From Elysia marginata (lineage: Eukaryota; Mollusca; Gastropoda; Plakobranchidae): 64,000 nucleotides of DNA. Position numbers and translations under genes: made by a program. How positions within the stretch are numbered: the first letter of the stretch is position 1; each line of letters begins with the position of its first letter. Under the pieces are notes generated by a model. That model had not been told where the DNA came from. It searched no databases and worked only from the letters and a program-made list of their open reading frames with translations. The DNA lies in the NCBI GenBank assembly GCA_019649035.1, contig BMAT01004631.1:68172-132171 (forward strand). Reading direction: 5' to 3'. Of the stretch, positions 1 through 9,333 are shown one piece after another.

Positions 1-351
1 TATTCTATTTGCAAAGTCCATTAGCATATTTTCACTAGTGGGTTGGTAATCTACTAAAATGACCTTTTGGTTGTTAGCCATCAGCTCTTTTGCAAGAGAA
101 AGGTGAGGGGAATTTTTATTTATGATTGTGACATGGTCAAAGTAGTTGATTATTTTGGTTTTAACAATTTTTTTTAAATCACCAAAGTCTATAACCATAC
201 CCAGTTTGGGACTATTCATCTCTAATATAGGCTTTCCAATTACGGTCACCTCCAATTTGTAGCTATGCCCGTGAAGGTTTTTGCATTTTCCGTCATGTCC
301 GCAAAGCGTATGAGCCGATTCAAAACAGAATTTTTTTGTAATCCTAATCAT
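1..351 (-). CDS. queD: 6-carboxytetrahydropterin synthase QueD (3' end cut by window)
   Basis: This is an enzyme of the 6-pyruvoyltetrahydropterin synthase family. QueD converts dihydroneopterin triphosphate to 6-carboxytetrahydropterin, the second step of queuosine/7-deazaguanine synthesis. The 117 visible residues start at an ATG with MIRITKKFCFESAHTL. The zinc histidines are visible in SAH (about residue 13) and in HGH (about residues 28-30), with the catalytic cysteine just before them in CKNLHGH; the conserved VIDFGDLK and FDH motifs follow. The C-terminal part lies beyond position 1. The gene follows the lipoprotein gene by about 10 bases and probably shares a minus-strand operon with asnS. 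A pterin synthase of another pathway cannot be fully excluded without the C-terminus. Confidence 0.9.
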   Translation of the reverse strand, partial: MIRITKKFCFESAHTLCGHDGKCKNLHGHSYKLEVTVIGKPILEMNSPKLGMVIDFGDLKKIVKTKIINYFDHVTIINKNSPHLSLAKELMANNQKVILVDYQPTSENMLMDFANRI

Positions 352-361
352 TTTTTAAAAT

Positions 362-2338
362 CTAGGGGGTTATAATTTTTCCAAAAACTTGCACTTCGTC
401 CACTTGGATGGTCGTTGTTACGCCACTATCGGAACCGGTATATTTAAACCCGATATAAATATTTCCCGAAAAGCCGTTGAGGTCTACCGTCCCCGAATGG
501 GTGAATAGATCGGCATAACCATTTGTGGTATGTTGCGATATTTTAGCATCTAAAACAGGCGTCCACTTTGCCGAGATCACATCAGTACCATTAAAATTGT
601 CAGAGAGAAAAACCTCCAATGGATTGCCATTATTAAAGCTGTCTTTGGTTTTGAAAGTCAGATACTCTCCAGTTGTGTTGTCTAAATTAATGGCAGGTGA
701 AACCAACCAAACAACCATATTATGCACTCCAGATTTGTAGGCACTTGCTTGTACATATTTGTTTTCACCAAACTCCCCGACTTCCCAGAGTTTATTTCCA
801 GAATTTTCTGAGAGCGTTTTCCAGCCATTCTCAGAAACATTGCTGTCTTTTTTGAATGACTCAAAGTTTTCATCAAAAAATAAAGTACCCTTTTCTGTAC
901 AGCGTTTACTTGATAGTGCCTCAGCACCATCACTAGAGCTCAAAAGTAGCTCTACATTGCCACCTCTAGCAGACATTACACCAAAGATACTTCCCCTTCC
1001 GTCAGGGATAATTTCCCCGCTAAATTTAGAAGAAGTACGGGTGTATACATTGAGTGTTTTTTCGCAATCAGTTATGGATTTGTCCCCTTTGAAACTAAGC
1101 CCCCTATTTTCAGAGACAAACTGCACATTGTTTATAGAGACATATTGAGATTGATATTCCCCTGAGGAGACTTCGGCAATGTTTGTTACCTTAGCTTTTG
1201 GAATCGGGTTGTTTTTTGAGATTATTTCCAAAACTGCATTGCCGTTACTTGTTTCTCCATCAAAGTCTATTGTTTCTAAACGAACAAGCCCTGAATAAGT
1301 ATCCAAATTATGCCCACCTATACAGAGGCTTATGGAGTCGCCTTCTTCAAGTTTATGTTTATCATTATTGAAGTACAAAGCGATACCAGCAGTTTTATCT
1401 TGTAAAATGGCGTAGCGTTCAGGTATTACCCTATTGTGATTGGGCACATTTTTATAGCCCGAGAGCGTTATAATACCTCTAACTTCACGAGTATCCATAA
1501 AGGGTGTGTCTTGTTTTTTTCGTCTCAATGCGGCAATACTAATGTTTCGCCATTGCCTTCGGGTTGAAGAGAGGAGCACATCATCATCGCTTCTCAATAC
1601 CAATTGATAGTCAGAACGGTATTTTGTGAGGATCCCTTTGATTTTTCCATTCCCTTCTGGGATTTTTTTATCGGCAAAATTTACAAAAGAACTCGTGCGT
1701 ACGATAAGGTTAAACCCATTTTTATCTTCTATTAAGTAGTTGGTGGCTCTGCCGGGTTTATTTTTAGGGTTATAAAATGGTTTGCCAATGGCATCAGAGG
1801 TAAATTGAACTCTATCTAGTGCTATTAGTTTTCCCAAATAGCGATCATCCAACTCTGGTATGGAAACATTGTTTGTCAGTTTTTTTTCCGACTTAAATTC
1901 ACACATTCTGTAAATGGTTTCCTTGTATTTTGGCTTTGATATTTTGCCTTTCCTTGCCTTTATTTTTAGCTGTCCGTATGACATTTCTGCTTTCAGGTCT
2001 TTTAGCTTTATAGTTACTTTTCTGCCCACTTCAAAGTAGTTATAAAGGTTGGGTTGGTCTATGGCAATGCTCAATGATGAGGTATTATCTTGTATAAATA
2101 TTTCCTTATAAAAACTACCGTTTTCATCGCTGGAAACAACATAGCCAGATATAATCTTATCCGAGGAGATTATCCCGTTTGGGGGTATATTTGCTTTGAT
2201 CTGCGCAATATTTGAATTTGGTTCTATCTTCGGATTATCACATAATTTATTTGGAATTTCAAATGAAGATTTTAAGCAAGAAATGAAAGCGGTTAAATAC
2301 AAAAGACTACCAACTACTAGCATGTTCTTTCTTATCAA
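362..2338 (-). CDS. DUF5689 / choice-of-anchor J surface lipoprotein
   Basis: This is a 658-residue predicted lipoprotein of a Bacteroidota-specific type. The N-terminus has a short hydrophobic segment ending in a lipobox-like TAFISC (Cys about 21). It is followed by repeated OB-like DUF5689 modules (about residues 45-250 and 275-480), seen as recurring patterns such as GRKVTIKLKDL, LIALDRVQF, VRTSSFVNFA and IIPDGRGSIFGV. The C-terminal 165 residues look like a choice-of-anchor J (jelly-roll) domain ending in TTTIQVDEVQVFG. Such proteins are thought to bind extracellular ligands or carbohydrate; the ligand here is unknown. The first codon of the frame is TTG, overlapping the asnS stop codon (TTGA); an ATG lies five codons inside, but starting there would drop the basic residues of the signal peptide. 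Confidence 0.8.
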   Translation of the reverse strand: MIRKNMLVVGSLLYLTAFISCLKSSFEIPNKLCDNPKIEPNSNIAQIKANIPPNGIISSDKIISGYVVSSDENGSFYKEIFIQDNTSSLSIAIDQPNLYNYFEVGRKVTIKLKDLKAEMSYGQLKIKARKGKISKPKYKETIYRMCEFKSEKKLTNNVSIPELDDRYLGKLIALDRVQFTSDAIGKPFYNPKNKPGRATNYLIEDKNGFNLIVRTSSFVNFADKKIPEGNGKIKGILTKYRSDYQLVLRSDDDVLLSSTRRQWRNISIAALRRKKQDTPFMDTREVRGIITLSGYKNVPNHNRVIPERYAILQDKTAGIALYFNNDKHKLEEGDSISLCIGGHNLDTYSGLVRLETIDFDGETSNGNAVLEIISKNNPIPKAKVTNIAEVSSGEYQSQYVSINNVQFVSENRGLSFKGDKSITDCEKTLNVYTRTSSKFSGEIIPDGRGSIFGVMSARGGNVELLLSSSDGAEALSSKRCTEKGTLFFDENFESFKKDSNVSENGWKTLSENSGNKLWEVGEFGENKYVQASAYKSGVHNMVVWLVSPAINLDNTTGEYLTFKTKDSFNNGNPLEVFLSDNFNGTDVISAKWTPVLDAKISQHTTNGYADLFTHSGTVDLNGFSGNIYIGFKYTGSDSGVTTTIQVDEVQVFGKIITP

Positions 2339-3756
2339 AATTCGGCATTTTTTGGGGTACGGGGGAAGGGTATTACATCTCGGACATTAGACATGCCCGT
2401 TACAAAAAGAACTAGCCTTTCAAAGCCCAAGCCAAAACCACTGTGTACAGCTGTTCCGAATCTTCTGAGGTCCAAGTACCACCACAATTTTTTTTCGTCT
2501 ATCCCAAATGATTTTATTTTTTTCTGCAAGACTTCTAAGCGTTCTTCTCTTTGTGAACCGCCTACAATTTCTCCTATTCCCGGAAACAGAATATCCATTG
2601 CTTTTACCGTCTTTCTATCCTCATTTTCTCGCATATAAAAGGCCTTTATTTTGGAAGGGTAGTCGTATAAAATTACGGGCTTTTTAAAATGATTTTCTAC
2701 TAAATATCGCTCGTGTTCACTTTGTAAGTCCTCGCCCCATTGGTCAATGGGATATTGAAATTTTTTCTTTTTATTTCTCGAAGAATTCTTTAATATGTCA
2801 ATTGCACTGGTGTAGCATACACGCTCGTAAGAATGTTTTAAGACAAAATCCAATTTTTCTAGTAATGCCATAGGACTTCTCTCATTTTTTGGTTTTTGTT
2901 TTTCCTCCTCCAAAAGCCTTTTTTCTAAAAAAAGTAAGTCTGTTTTGCAGTGGTTAAGTGCATATTTTATAATGTATTTAATAAGGTCTTCTGCCAAGTC
3001 CATATTCCCTTCTAAATCCATAAAAGCGACTTCGGGCTCTATCATCCAAAACTCTGCCAAATGGCGTGAAGTATTTGAGTTTTCTGCCCGAAAGGTTGGT
3101 CCAAAGGTGTAAATTTTAGAAAGTGCCATAGCATATGTTTCTGCCTCCAACTGCCCAGAGACAGTTAGGTTTGTCTCTTTTCCAAAAAAGTCTTCAGTGT
3201 TGTCTATATGGCCCTCTTTTAGTGGTGGATTTTTTATGTTTAGCGTGGTTACCCTAAACATTTCTCCCGCACCTTCTGCATCGCTTCCCGTAATGATAGG
3301 GGTGTTTACATATACAAAACCATGATCTATAAAATATTTGTGAATCGCATACGAAAGCACAGAACGAACCCTCATAACGGTTGCGAAAGTATTTGTTCTC
3401 ACGCGTAGGTGAGCTTTCTCTCTCAAGAACTCCAAACTGTGCTTTTTGGCTTGTATAGGATATTGTTCTGGGTCAGATGGTCCTAATATTTTAATATTTT
3501 TAACTTGTATCTCTACCGCTTGCAGTTGTCCCTTACTTTTCTCAAGTAGTCCATTAACCTCAACAGTAGTACCTGTATTAAGTTGCCTGATAATATCTTG
3601 AGGTGTATTTTCAATGTCCAATACACATTGGAGATTTTCTACGGTAGAACCGTCATTTACTGAGATAAAGCGATTGCTTCTAAATGTGCGAATCCATCCT
3701 TTAAGGGTTATTGGTTCACCAAAATTTGGATTTTTTAGTATTGTTTTTACTGTCAT
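2335..3756 (-). CDS. asnS: Asparaginyl-tRNA synthetase
   Basis: This is a class IIb aminoacyl-tRNA synthetase that charges tRNA-Asn. Its 473 residues match the normal length for the family. An N-terminal OB-fold anticodon-binding domain covers about residues 1-105. The catalytic domain carries motif 2 (FRAENSNTSRHLAEFWMIEP, about 223-242) and motif 3 (GFGLGFERLVLFVTG, about 440-454). The AEFWMIEPE sequence after motif 2 is typical of AsnRS rather than AspRS. The start is ATG. The stop codon overlaps the start of the lipoprotein gene downstream, so asnS, the lipoprotein gene and queD probably form one minus-strand transcript. The presence of AsnRS suggests direct charging of tRNA-Asn rather than the transamidation route. 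Confidence 0.97.
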   Translation of the reverse strand: MTVKTILKNPNFGEPITLKGWIRTFRSNRFISVNDGSTVENLQCVLDIENTPQDIIRQLNTGTTVEVNGLLEKSKGQLQAVEIQVKNIKILGPSDPEQYPIQAKKHSLEFLREKAHLRVRTNTFATVMRVRSVLSYAIHKYFIDHGFVYVNTPIITGSDAEGAGEMFRVTTLNIKNPPLKEGHIDNTEDFFGKETNLTVSGQLEAETYAMALSKIYTFGPTFRAENSNTSRHLAEFWMIEPEVAFMDLEGNMDLAEDLIKYIIKYALNHCKTDLLFLEKRLLEEEKQKPKNERSPMALLEKLDFVLKHSYERVCYTSAIDILKNSSRNKKKKFQYPIDQWGEDLQSEHERYLVENHFKKPVILYDYPSKIKAFYMRENEDRKTVKAMDILFPGIGEIVGGSQREERLEVLQKKIKSFGIDEKKLWWYLDLRRFGTAVHSGFGLGFERLVLFVTGMSNVRDVIPFPRTPKNAEF

Positions 3757-3864
3757 CTATATATCCTGATAGCAGTCGCAAATATCACTCTTTTTAATAA
3801 AGTATCAGTTGAATTTCTCATCGCAAATACCGTTAAGAAAAATAGAATGACTTTTGTGAGTCAA

Positions 3865-5169
3865 TCACCAATCATATTTATCACCCCAGTTTTTTTTGAG
3901 ATACGCCTTTATTATATGCTCTTTTGAGTTATCTCCCGGATTATAAAAAACGGTATTTTTAATATCATCTGGCAGATATTCTTGTAATTCAAAATGCCCT
4001 TCATAATTGTGAGAATATTTATAGTTTTTTCCATAGTTTAAACCTTTCATCAGCTTTGTGGGGGCATTTCTCAAGTGTAGAGGGACGGGGAGATGGGCTG
4101 TTTTATGGGCTACATCAATAGCTTTGTCAATGGCTATATAAGAGGTATTACTCTTTGGGGAAGTTGCCAAATAGATGGCGCATTGGCTCAGTATAATTCT
4201 TGATTCGGGTATGCCGATAGTTTGCACTGCTTGAAAGGTACTATTTGCTAGCACCATTGCCGTAGGGTTTGCCAAGCCGATATCTTCCGAAGCTAAAATG
4301 AGCATTCTCCGAGTAATAAATTTTGGGTCTTCCCCCCCGTTAATCATTCTGGCAAGCCAGTAGAGTGTTGCATTGGGGTCGCTCCCCCTTATGGATTTGA
4401 TAAAAGCGGAGATTATCTCATAGCGTTGCGTTCCATTTTTGTCATAAAGTGGCGTGTTGTGTTGCAGTTGACTTTCAATAGCATCATCGGTTATGATAAT
4501 GCTCTCCTTACCATTGTGTTGCTTGACAAAAACCTCTAGCATATTGAGCATCCTTCTAGCATCGCCACCCGAAAGATGGATAAGCGATTGTATTTCTTTC
4601 AAAATGATTTTTTGGGAACTTAAAATTTCATCTTGGGTAATGGCGCGCTCCAAAATATGTTCCAAGTCTTTTTTAGAAAAAGGTTCTAAAATATACACTT
4701 GGCATCTTGACAACAAAGCCGATACGATCTCAAAACTTGGATTTTCCGTAGTCGCTCCAACAAGTGTAATAATGCCCTTTTCTACAGCTCCGAGTAGCGC
4801 ATCCTGTTGGACTTTGTTAAATCGGTGTATTTCGTCTATAAAGAGAATGGGTCTTTTTGTGGCAAAAAAATCTGTGCCTTTTGTTGCTCTTGCAATAACC
4901 TCTTTAAGTTCTTTAACCCCACTATAAATGGCGCTCAGGCTGTAAAAAGGACATTCCATTTTTTGGCTTACAATACGCACCAAAGTTGTCTTTCCCGTTC
5001 CCGGAGGGCCCCAAAGTATGAAAGAGGGGATAAACTCATTTTTTATATGTTGTGTTAAAACACCCTGTTCCCCGATAAGGTTTTTATGTCCTATGTATTG
5101 CTCAAGGTTTTGCGGTCGTAATCGCTCCGCGAGTGGAATAGATGACACTTCCCTAGTGGAAGGATTCAT
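3865..5169 (-). CDS. rarA: Replication-associated recombination ATPase RarA/MgsA
   Basis: This is an AAA+ ATPase of the RarA/MgsA/WRNIP1 family, related to clamp loaders, that acts at stalled replication forks. Its 434 residues are the usual size. Visible are Walker A (GPPGTGKT, about 54-61), Walker B (LFIDEIHRFNK, about 107-117), sensor 1 (GATTENPSFEI) and the arginine finger (LSRCQVYIL). They are followed by the MgsA C-terminal tetramerisation domain with GGEDPKFITRRMLILASEDIG and a tail containing NYGKNYKYSHNYEGHF. The start is ATG. It is transcribed away from the alanine dehydrogenase gene across a 236-base spacer in which no perfect -7 box was found. Confidence 0.96.
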   Translation of the reverse strand: MNPSTREVSSIPLAERLRPQNLEQYIGHKNLIGEQGVLTQHIKNEFIPSFILWGPPGTGKTTLVRIVSQKMECPFYSLSAIYSGVKELKEVIARATKGTDFFATKRPILFIDEIHRFNKVQQDALLGAVEKGIITLVGATTENPSFEIVSALLSRCQVYILEPFSKKDLEHILERAITQDEILSSQKIILKEIQSLIHLSGGDARRMLNMLEVFVKQHNGKESIIITDDAIESQLQHNTPLYDKNGTQRYEIISAFIKSIRGSDPNATLYWLARMINGGEDPKFITRRMLILASEDIGLANPTAMVLANSTFQAVQTIGIPESRIILSQCAIYLATSPKSNTSYIAIDKAIDVAHKTAHLPVPLHLRNAPTKLMKGLNYGKNYKYSHNYEGHFELQEYLPDDIKNTVFYNPGDNSKEHIIKAYLKKNWGDKYDW

Positions 5170-5405
5170 AAGTTTATATCAGTTTATAGGCGAATTTATA
5201 AAAAACTATAGGTTTTTTAACTTGTATATCCTGATTTTATACATTAGATTTGGCGACCTAGTCGGTACAGTTATTTTTGTTCGGTCTTTTTTGGTGTCTT
5301 TACTTTAGCTAAATGAGGCTTTTTATATCTGATTTGAGAGATACTAAGCGTATTTGATTCATGATTTTTAATATTTCTACTCTGTATTTTTAAAATTGAA
5401 AATAT

Positions 5406-6509
5406 ATGGATATAGGTATTCCTTGCGAAATAAAGAATAATGAAAGTAGAGTGGGGCTAAGTCCTGCTTTTGTGAGTGAACTTACTAAGGGTAAGCACCA
5501 TGTATTTGTGGAGTCCGGTGCGGGGGTAGGTAGTGGTTTTTATGATGAAGATTATATCAGTGTAGGAGCGGAGATATTGCTTTCTGCTAAAAGTGTATAT
5601 CAAAAATCTGAAATGATAGTCAAGGTCAAAGAACCTTTGGAAAGTGAGTATTCTTTGATAAGGTCAGGGCAAATAGTCTTCACCTATTTCCATTTTGCGT
5701 CTTACAAACCTCTTTTGGAAGCGATGGTAAAGAGTAAAGCCATTTGCATTGCCTATGAAACTGTAGAAGACTCACTTGGAAGGTTGCCATTACTCATTCC
5801 AATGTCTGAAGTAGCGGGAAGAATGTCCATACAAGAAGGTGCCAAATACTTGGAGAAACCACTAGGTGGGAAAGGTATATTGTTAGGAGGTGTGCCGGGT
5901 GTAGAACCTGCCAAGGTCGTAATACTAGGTGGTGGCGTGGTAGGTACAGAAGCTGCAAAAATTGCGTCTGGAATGGGGAGCAAGGTCTATATATTGGATG
6001 TAAACTTAAACAGGCTAAAGCACCTCTCTGAAATTCTTCCGAAGAATGTAATTCCTCTGTTTTCTAACCAATACAATATTAATAGGCTTATCAAAGATGC
6101 AGATATTGTTATTGGGGGCGTCCTTATACCCGGAGGTAAAGCACCTAAACTCATTACAAGAGAAATGCTCAAGGAAATGCAAGATGGCGTTGTTTTGGTA
6201 GATGTTGCAGTAGACCAAGGCGGATGCATAGAAACTTGCAGACCCACTACTCACGAGGCCCCCACATTTGTAATTGACGGCGTGGTGCATTACTGTGTGG
6301 CAAATATGCCAGGGGCCGTCCCCTATACCTCTACCGTTGCATTAAATAATGCCACTTTTGGCTATGTCAAAAAGATTGCCGATAAAGGTTGGGAGCTTGC
6401 CTGTAAAGAAGACAAAGGTTTGTGTCGAGGACTCAATGTGGTCAAGGGAAAAATAGTCTACGAAGCTGTAGCCAATGCCTTTAATAGACCTTACAAAGCA
6501 ATATGTTAA
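5406..6509 (+). CDS. ald: Alanine dehydrogenase
   Basis: This enzyme reversibly deaminates L-alanine to pyruvate and ammonia with NAD. The 367 residues match the family. The N-terminal catalytic domain shows IPCEIKNNESRVGLSP, the substrate lysine in VKVKEP (about residue 75) and the catalytic histidine in YFHFAS (about 96). The Rossmann segment is VVILGGGVVGTEAAKIASG (about 171-189), and NMPGAVPYTSTVALNN is a signature of alanine dehydrogenase rather than transhydrogenase alpha subunit. The gene stands alone on the plus strand and converges on the DEAD-box helicase gene. The upstream spacer holds only a 7-of-8 match to the -7 promoter box (TACTTTAG, about position 5304). Confidence 0.95.
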   Translation: MDIGIPCEIKNNESRVGLSPAFVSELTKGKHHVFVESGAGVGSGFYDEDYISVGAEILLSAKSVYQKSEMIVKVKEPLESEYSLIRSGQIVFTYFHFASYKPLLEAMVKSKAICIAYETVEDSLGRLPLLIPMSEVAGRMSIQEGAKYLEKPLGGKGILLGGVPGVEPAKVVILGGGVVGTEAAKIASGMGSKVYILDVNLNRLKHLSEILPKNVIPLFSNQYNINRLIKDADIVIGGVLIPGGKAPKLITREMLKEMQDGVVLVDVAVDQGGCIETCRPTTHEAPTFVIDGVVHYCVANMPGAVPYTSTVALNNATFGYVKKIADKGWELACKEDKGLCRGLNVVKGKIVYEAVANAFNRPYKAIC

Positions 6510-6581
6510 ATTATTAAAATTACAAGATATATTTTTAGATTTTTGCGAGGTTACCAAGCAAAATAAAGGGGGGCAGGATCC

Positions 6582-8243
6582 CTAAATTCTTCTACGGCGT
6601 GGCCTCACCCTTTCAGAGAAATTATTTCTGTTTCTCGATTTGCTCGCAAAATTCTTCTTAGTTTTCTCTACACGGATGTTTCGTCCCCTTAGTTTAAAGG
6701 TTTTAAACTTAGAAAATACTACACTTTCTAAAGAGGCATCCACATTGAAGAAAGAAAACCCTTCCTTAACATCTACCTTAGAAACCACATCTCCCTTATT
6801 GATGGTATCTTTTAGCATATCTTTTAAAGTGCGCCAATCAAAGCCGTCTTTACCTCCCAAGTTAATAAAAAAACGAGCCTCTCCTTTTGAAAATTTATCT
6901 CTATTTGGAGAACTGTTGTCTAAAACATTCAAGTCTTTTGCATTTTCATAATAGCTGAAAAACCTATTGAACTCAACAGAAAATACTTTTTTGATAAGGT
7001 TTTGCTTAGTTTCCTCCCCGAGGACATCTTCTATGATGGAGAGGTGATTTTCAATCTCTTTATCTATGGAAGTATTTTTGATTTTATTAGCTAGGTGGTA
7101 GAGTTGTATCTCACAAATTTCAATGCCGGAAGGGAGTTTCTTTAGCTCAAAAATCTTATTGATAATTTTCTCTATTTGTCTGATTTTTCTAATCTCGCTC
7201 TTTGTAACTAGTATCATAGATACGCCTGATTTTCCTGCCCTTCCTGTCCTTCCGCTTCGGTGGGTGTAGGTCTCTATATCGTCGGGAAGCTGGTAGTTAA
7301 TCACATGAGTAATATTACTCACATCAATCCCTCTAGCGGCTACATCGGTTGCTACGAGCATTTGTATTTGGTTGGAGCGAAAAGATTTCATGACCAAGTC
7401 CCTTTGGTTTTGGCTTAAATCACCGTGCAGAGCCGCTGCGTTGTAGCCGTCTTCAATCAGTTTTTCTGCAACATTTTGGGTGTCGCGCTTGGTTCGACAA
7501 AACACTACTGAAAATATATCAGGGTTAGAATCTGCCAATCTTTTTAATGCCAAATACTTGTCTCTTCCGTTTATGATATAGTATTCGTGTCTCACCGTAT
7601 TGGTGCTTTCATTTTTTACTCCCACAGTAATTTCTATGGGTTTGGTCATGAATTTTTTGGCTATGGTTGCTACCTCTTTGGGCATTGTAGCAGAGAACAA
7701 CCAAGTCTTTTTACTAGGAGGAGTGTGTGAAAGGATATTTACAATATCCTCATAAAAGCCCATATTGAGCATTTCATCAGCTTCATCTAAAATGCAAAAT
7801 TCTATAGAAGAAATATCGGCGTAGCCTCTTCTTATCATATCTTGCATTCTCCCCGGCGTGGCTACTATTATCTGACTTCCTTTTCGCAAAGCCCTTGCCT
7901 GCTCATTGATATTTGCGCCTCCATAGACAGCCGTGATATTTATAGAGGGGTAGTACTTGGAATATTGACTGAGTTCATTGGTAATTTGAAGGCAAAGCTC
8001 ACGGGTAGGAGCAAGTATCAAGCTTTGCGTTTGTTTGCTTTTAGGGTTTATTTTTTGAATAAGAGGAAACCCAAAAGCAGCCGTTTTACCTGTTCCTGTC
8101 TGGGCTAGTGCTACAAAATCAGAGGCTTTGGACAATAGGATAGGAATAGATTTTTGCTGTACTTCTGTGGGGGTTTGAAATCCCAAGTCATTTACAGCAG
8201 TAAGTATTTCAGAACTTAGTCCGAGAGAATCAAATAAACTCAT
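6582..8243 (-). CDS. deaD: DEAD-box ATP-dependent RNA helicase (DeaD/CsdA-like)
   Basis: This RNA helicase is likely involved in ribosome assembly and RNA turnover, often linked to cold growth. It has 553 residues. Helicase motifs are in order: Q motif (GFQTPTEVQQ), I (AQTGTGKT), Ia (PTREL), Ib (TPGR), II (DEAD), III (SAT), V (ARGIDV) and VI (HRSGRTGRAG), over about residues 1-370. A DbpA-type RNA-binding domain lies at about 460-535 (ARFFINLGGKDGFDW, FSFFNVD, LRGRNIRVE), and the tail is basic and arginine-rich. The DbpA domain makes DeaD/CsdA or DbpA more likely than RhlE; the exact substrate is not shown by sequence. A strong promoter match lies 30-60 bases upstream. Confidence 0.93.
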   Translation of the reverse strand: MSLFDSLGLSSEILTAVNDLGFQTPTEVQQKSIPILLSKASDFVALAQTGTGKTAAFGFPLIQKINPKSKQTQSLILAPTRELCLQITNELSQYSKYYPSINITAVYGGANINEQARALRKGSQIIVATPGRMQDMIRRGYADISSIEFCILDEADEMLNMGFYEDIVNILSHTPPSKKTWLFSATMPKEVATIAKKFMTKPIEITVGVKNESTNTVRHEYYIINGRDKYLALKRLADSNPDIFSVVFCRTKRDTQNVAEKLIEDGYNAAALHGDLSQNQRDLVMKSFRSNQIQMLVATDVAARGIDVSNITHVINYQLPDDIETYTHRSGRTGRAGKSGVSMILVTKSEIRKIRQIEKIINKIFELKKLPSGIEICEIQLYHLANKIKNTSIDKEIENHLSIIEDVLGEETKQNLIKKVFSVEFNRFFSYYENAKDLNVLDNSSPNRDKFSKGEARFFINLGGKDGFDWRTLKDMLKDTINKGDVVSKVDVKEGFSFFNVDASLESVVFSKFKTFKLRGRNIRVEKTKKNFASKSRNRNNFSERVRPRRRRI

Positions 8244-8272
8244 AACTAGTGAGGGGTATAACTAAAGAGAGG

Positions 8273-8304
8273 CAAAGATACCCTATATTTTGTAACCAAT
8301 CAAA
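8273..8304 (-). promoter_or_regulatory. Bacteroidota-type promoter of the DEAD-box helicase gene
   Basis: Read on the minus strand, TTTG (8301-8304) is followed after 20 bases by TATCTTTG (8273-8280), a full match to the TAnnTTTG -7 box of Bacteroidota sigma-A. Predicted transcription start is near 8266, giving a leader of about 23 bases before the ATG at 8243. Confidence 0.7.
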
Positions 8305-8347
8305 GCATTATATAAGTAAGTTATGACAAACTTATATGTTTAAGGCC

Positions 8348-9043
8348 TCACCCCCTAATAAAACTCTCATAACTATCTAACTTTGATTTGTCAATTTTAT
8401 ACTGATCATTCTGTTTAGTAATCAATACACTATCAAAGCCTAGCCTATTCATTCTATCGTAGGTAGCCAATTCGCCTTCTTTGAGTTGAAGAACTTTACG
8501 CAATAGCCAAATAGGTACAGGAATATAGACTTCTCCGAAATCTCTCTTTCTACCCAAAGCATTCCATTGATTGAGACCACTTTTTTCAAAAACATTTTTT
8601 TTATTTTGTCTTACTCCATATAGAGGCAAAATCACATAATTAATACCCCTTATCAATTTGTCAGTTGATGGTCTAAGTGTTTTGTTTTCATACAACCCCA
8701 ATAATATATCATAAGGGTTTTGAATGATTTCTATCGGGACTTTATAAGCTTTATCAGGAATAAAGAATTTTCTAAAAAGCGTGCTTTTTGAATAATTATA
8801 CCGATAAATATTTTTACCATCCTGAAATTCGAGACTTATTCTGCCATTCTCTTTTATAGAATCAATCTTATTAGTATCAATTTTATCATAATCTGTTTCA
8901 AATAATATTAATTCTTTCTCCCTCCTTGCAACAATATGGTAAAGGGAGTTCTCAATATTATAAGTCCTTTGTGCTAAATCAATCCTGTCATTTCTAAATT
9001 CTGCTAATTTTAAGGCTAAATCTTTACCTTTAAAACTGCGCAA
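8348..9043 (-). pseudogene. Restriction endonuclease, C-terminal part (NgoFVII-like), split gene
   Basis: This is the longer, C-terminal piece of a gene that is read in two frames; the N-terminal piece lies just upstream. The first in-frame start is only a TTG, inside what looks like continuous domain sequence (LRSFKGKDLALKLAEFRNDR). Recognisable blocks are LYHIVARREKELILFE, FNYSKSTLF-like YNYSKSTLFRKF, VFEKSGLNQWNALGRKRDFG and WLLRKVLQLKEGELATYDRM, which I recall from NgoFVII/PLD-type type II restriction enzymes. The stretch between FGEVYIPVP and WLLRKVL seems shorter than in that family, suggesting an internal loss. Together with the frame change this points to an inactive nuclease. Family assignment is from memory, so it is moderate. 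Confidence 0.6.
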
Positions 9044-9060
9044 CTCATTGGCATAGTGAA

Positions 9061-9333
9061 TTATAATTCAGCTATTTTTTCATTACTATTTGTGGATTGA
9101 CAAGTAAATGTTTTAAGACCAATTCCTAAAGAAGTATATTTTGCATCAAAGGCAGTATCAGAACGGGATAAATTATTGGCATTAAAACTTTTGCAAAAAA
9201 TATTTTCGGCTACCCGATAGCTTAAAAAAGGAGTCAAAGATTGACTAAATAAACCGGATAGTTTTGCAACAGTAGCTAGTAATTTTATGTAATCGCCTTT
9301 GTTTTCTATATCTATCTCAGCAAAGGATTTCAT
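9061..9333 (-). pseudogene. Restriction endonuclease, N-terminal part, split gene
   Basis: This 90-codon frame starts at an ATG that overlaps the stop codon of the C5-methyltransferase gene (ATGA), so the two are translationally coupled as in a restriction-modification operon. The sequence holds SLTPFLSYRVAENIFCKSFN, NNLSRSDTAFDAK and GIGLKTFTC, conserved N-terminal blocks of NgoFVII-like restriction endonucleases as I remember them. It ends at EKIAEL, where the homologous protein would continue into the segment encoded by the next frame downstream. It is best read as the first half of one broken gene rather than as a 90-residue protein. Confidence 0.6.

Noticed and set aside
2196-2390. Many antisense open frames of 60-145 codons inside known genes
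   Set aside because: They lie opposite strongly conserved genes, share no family features and lack promoters; they are chance frames. This one, opposite the lipoprotein/asnS junction, is an example.
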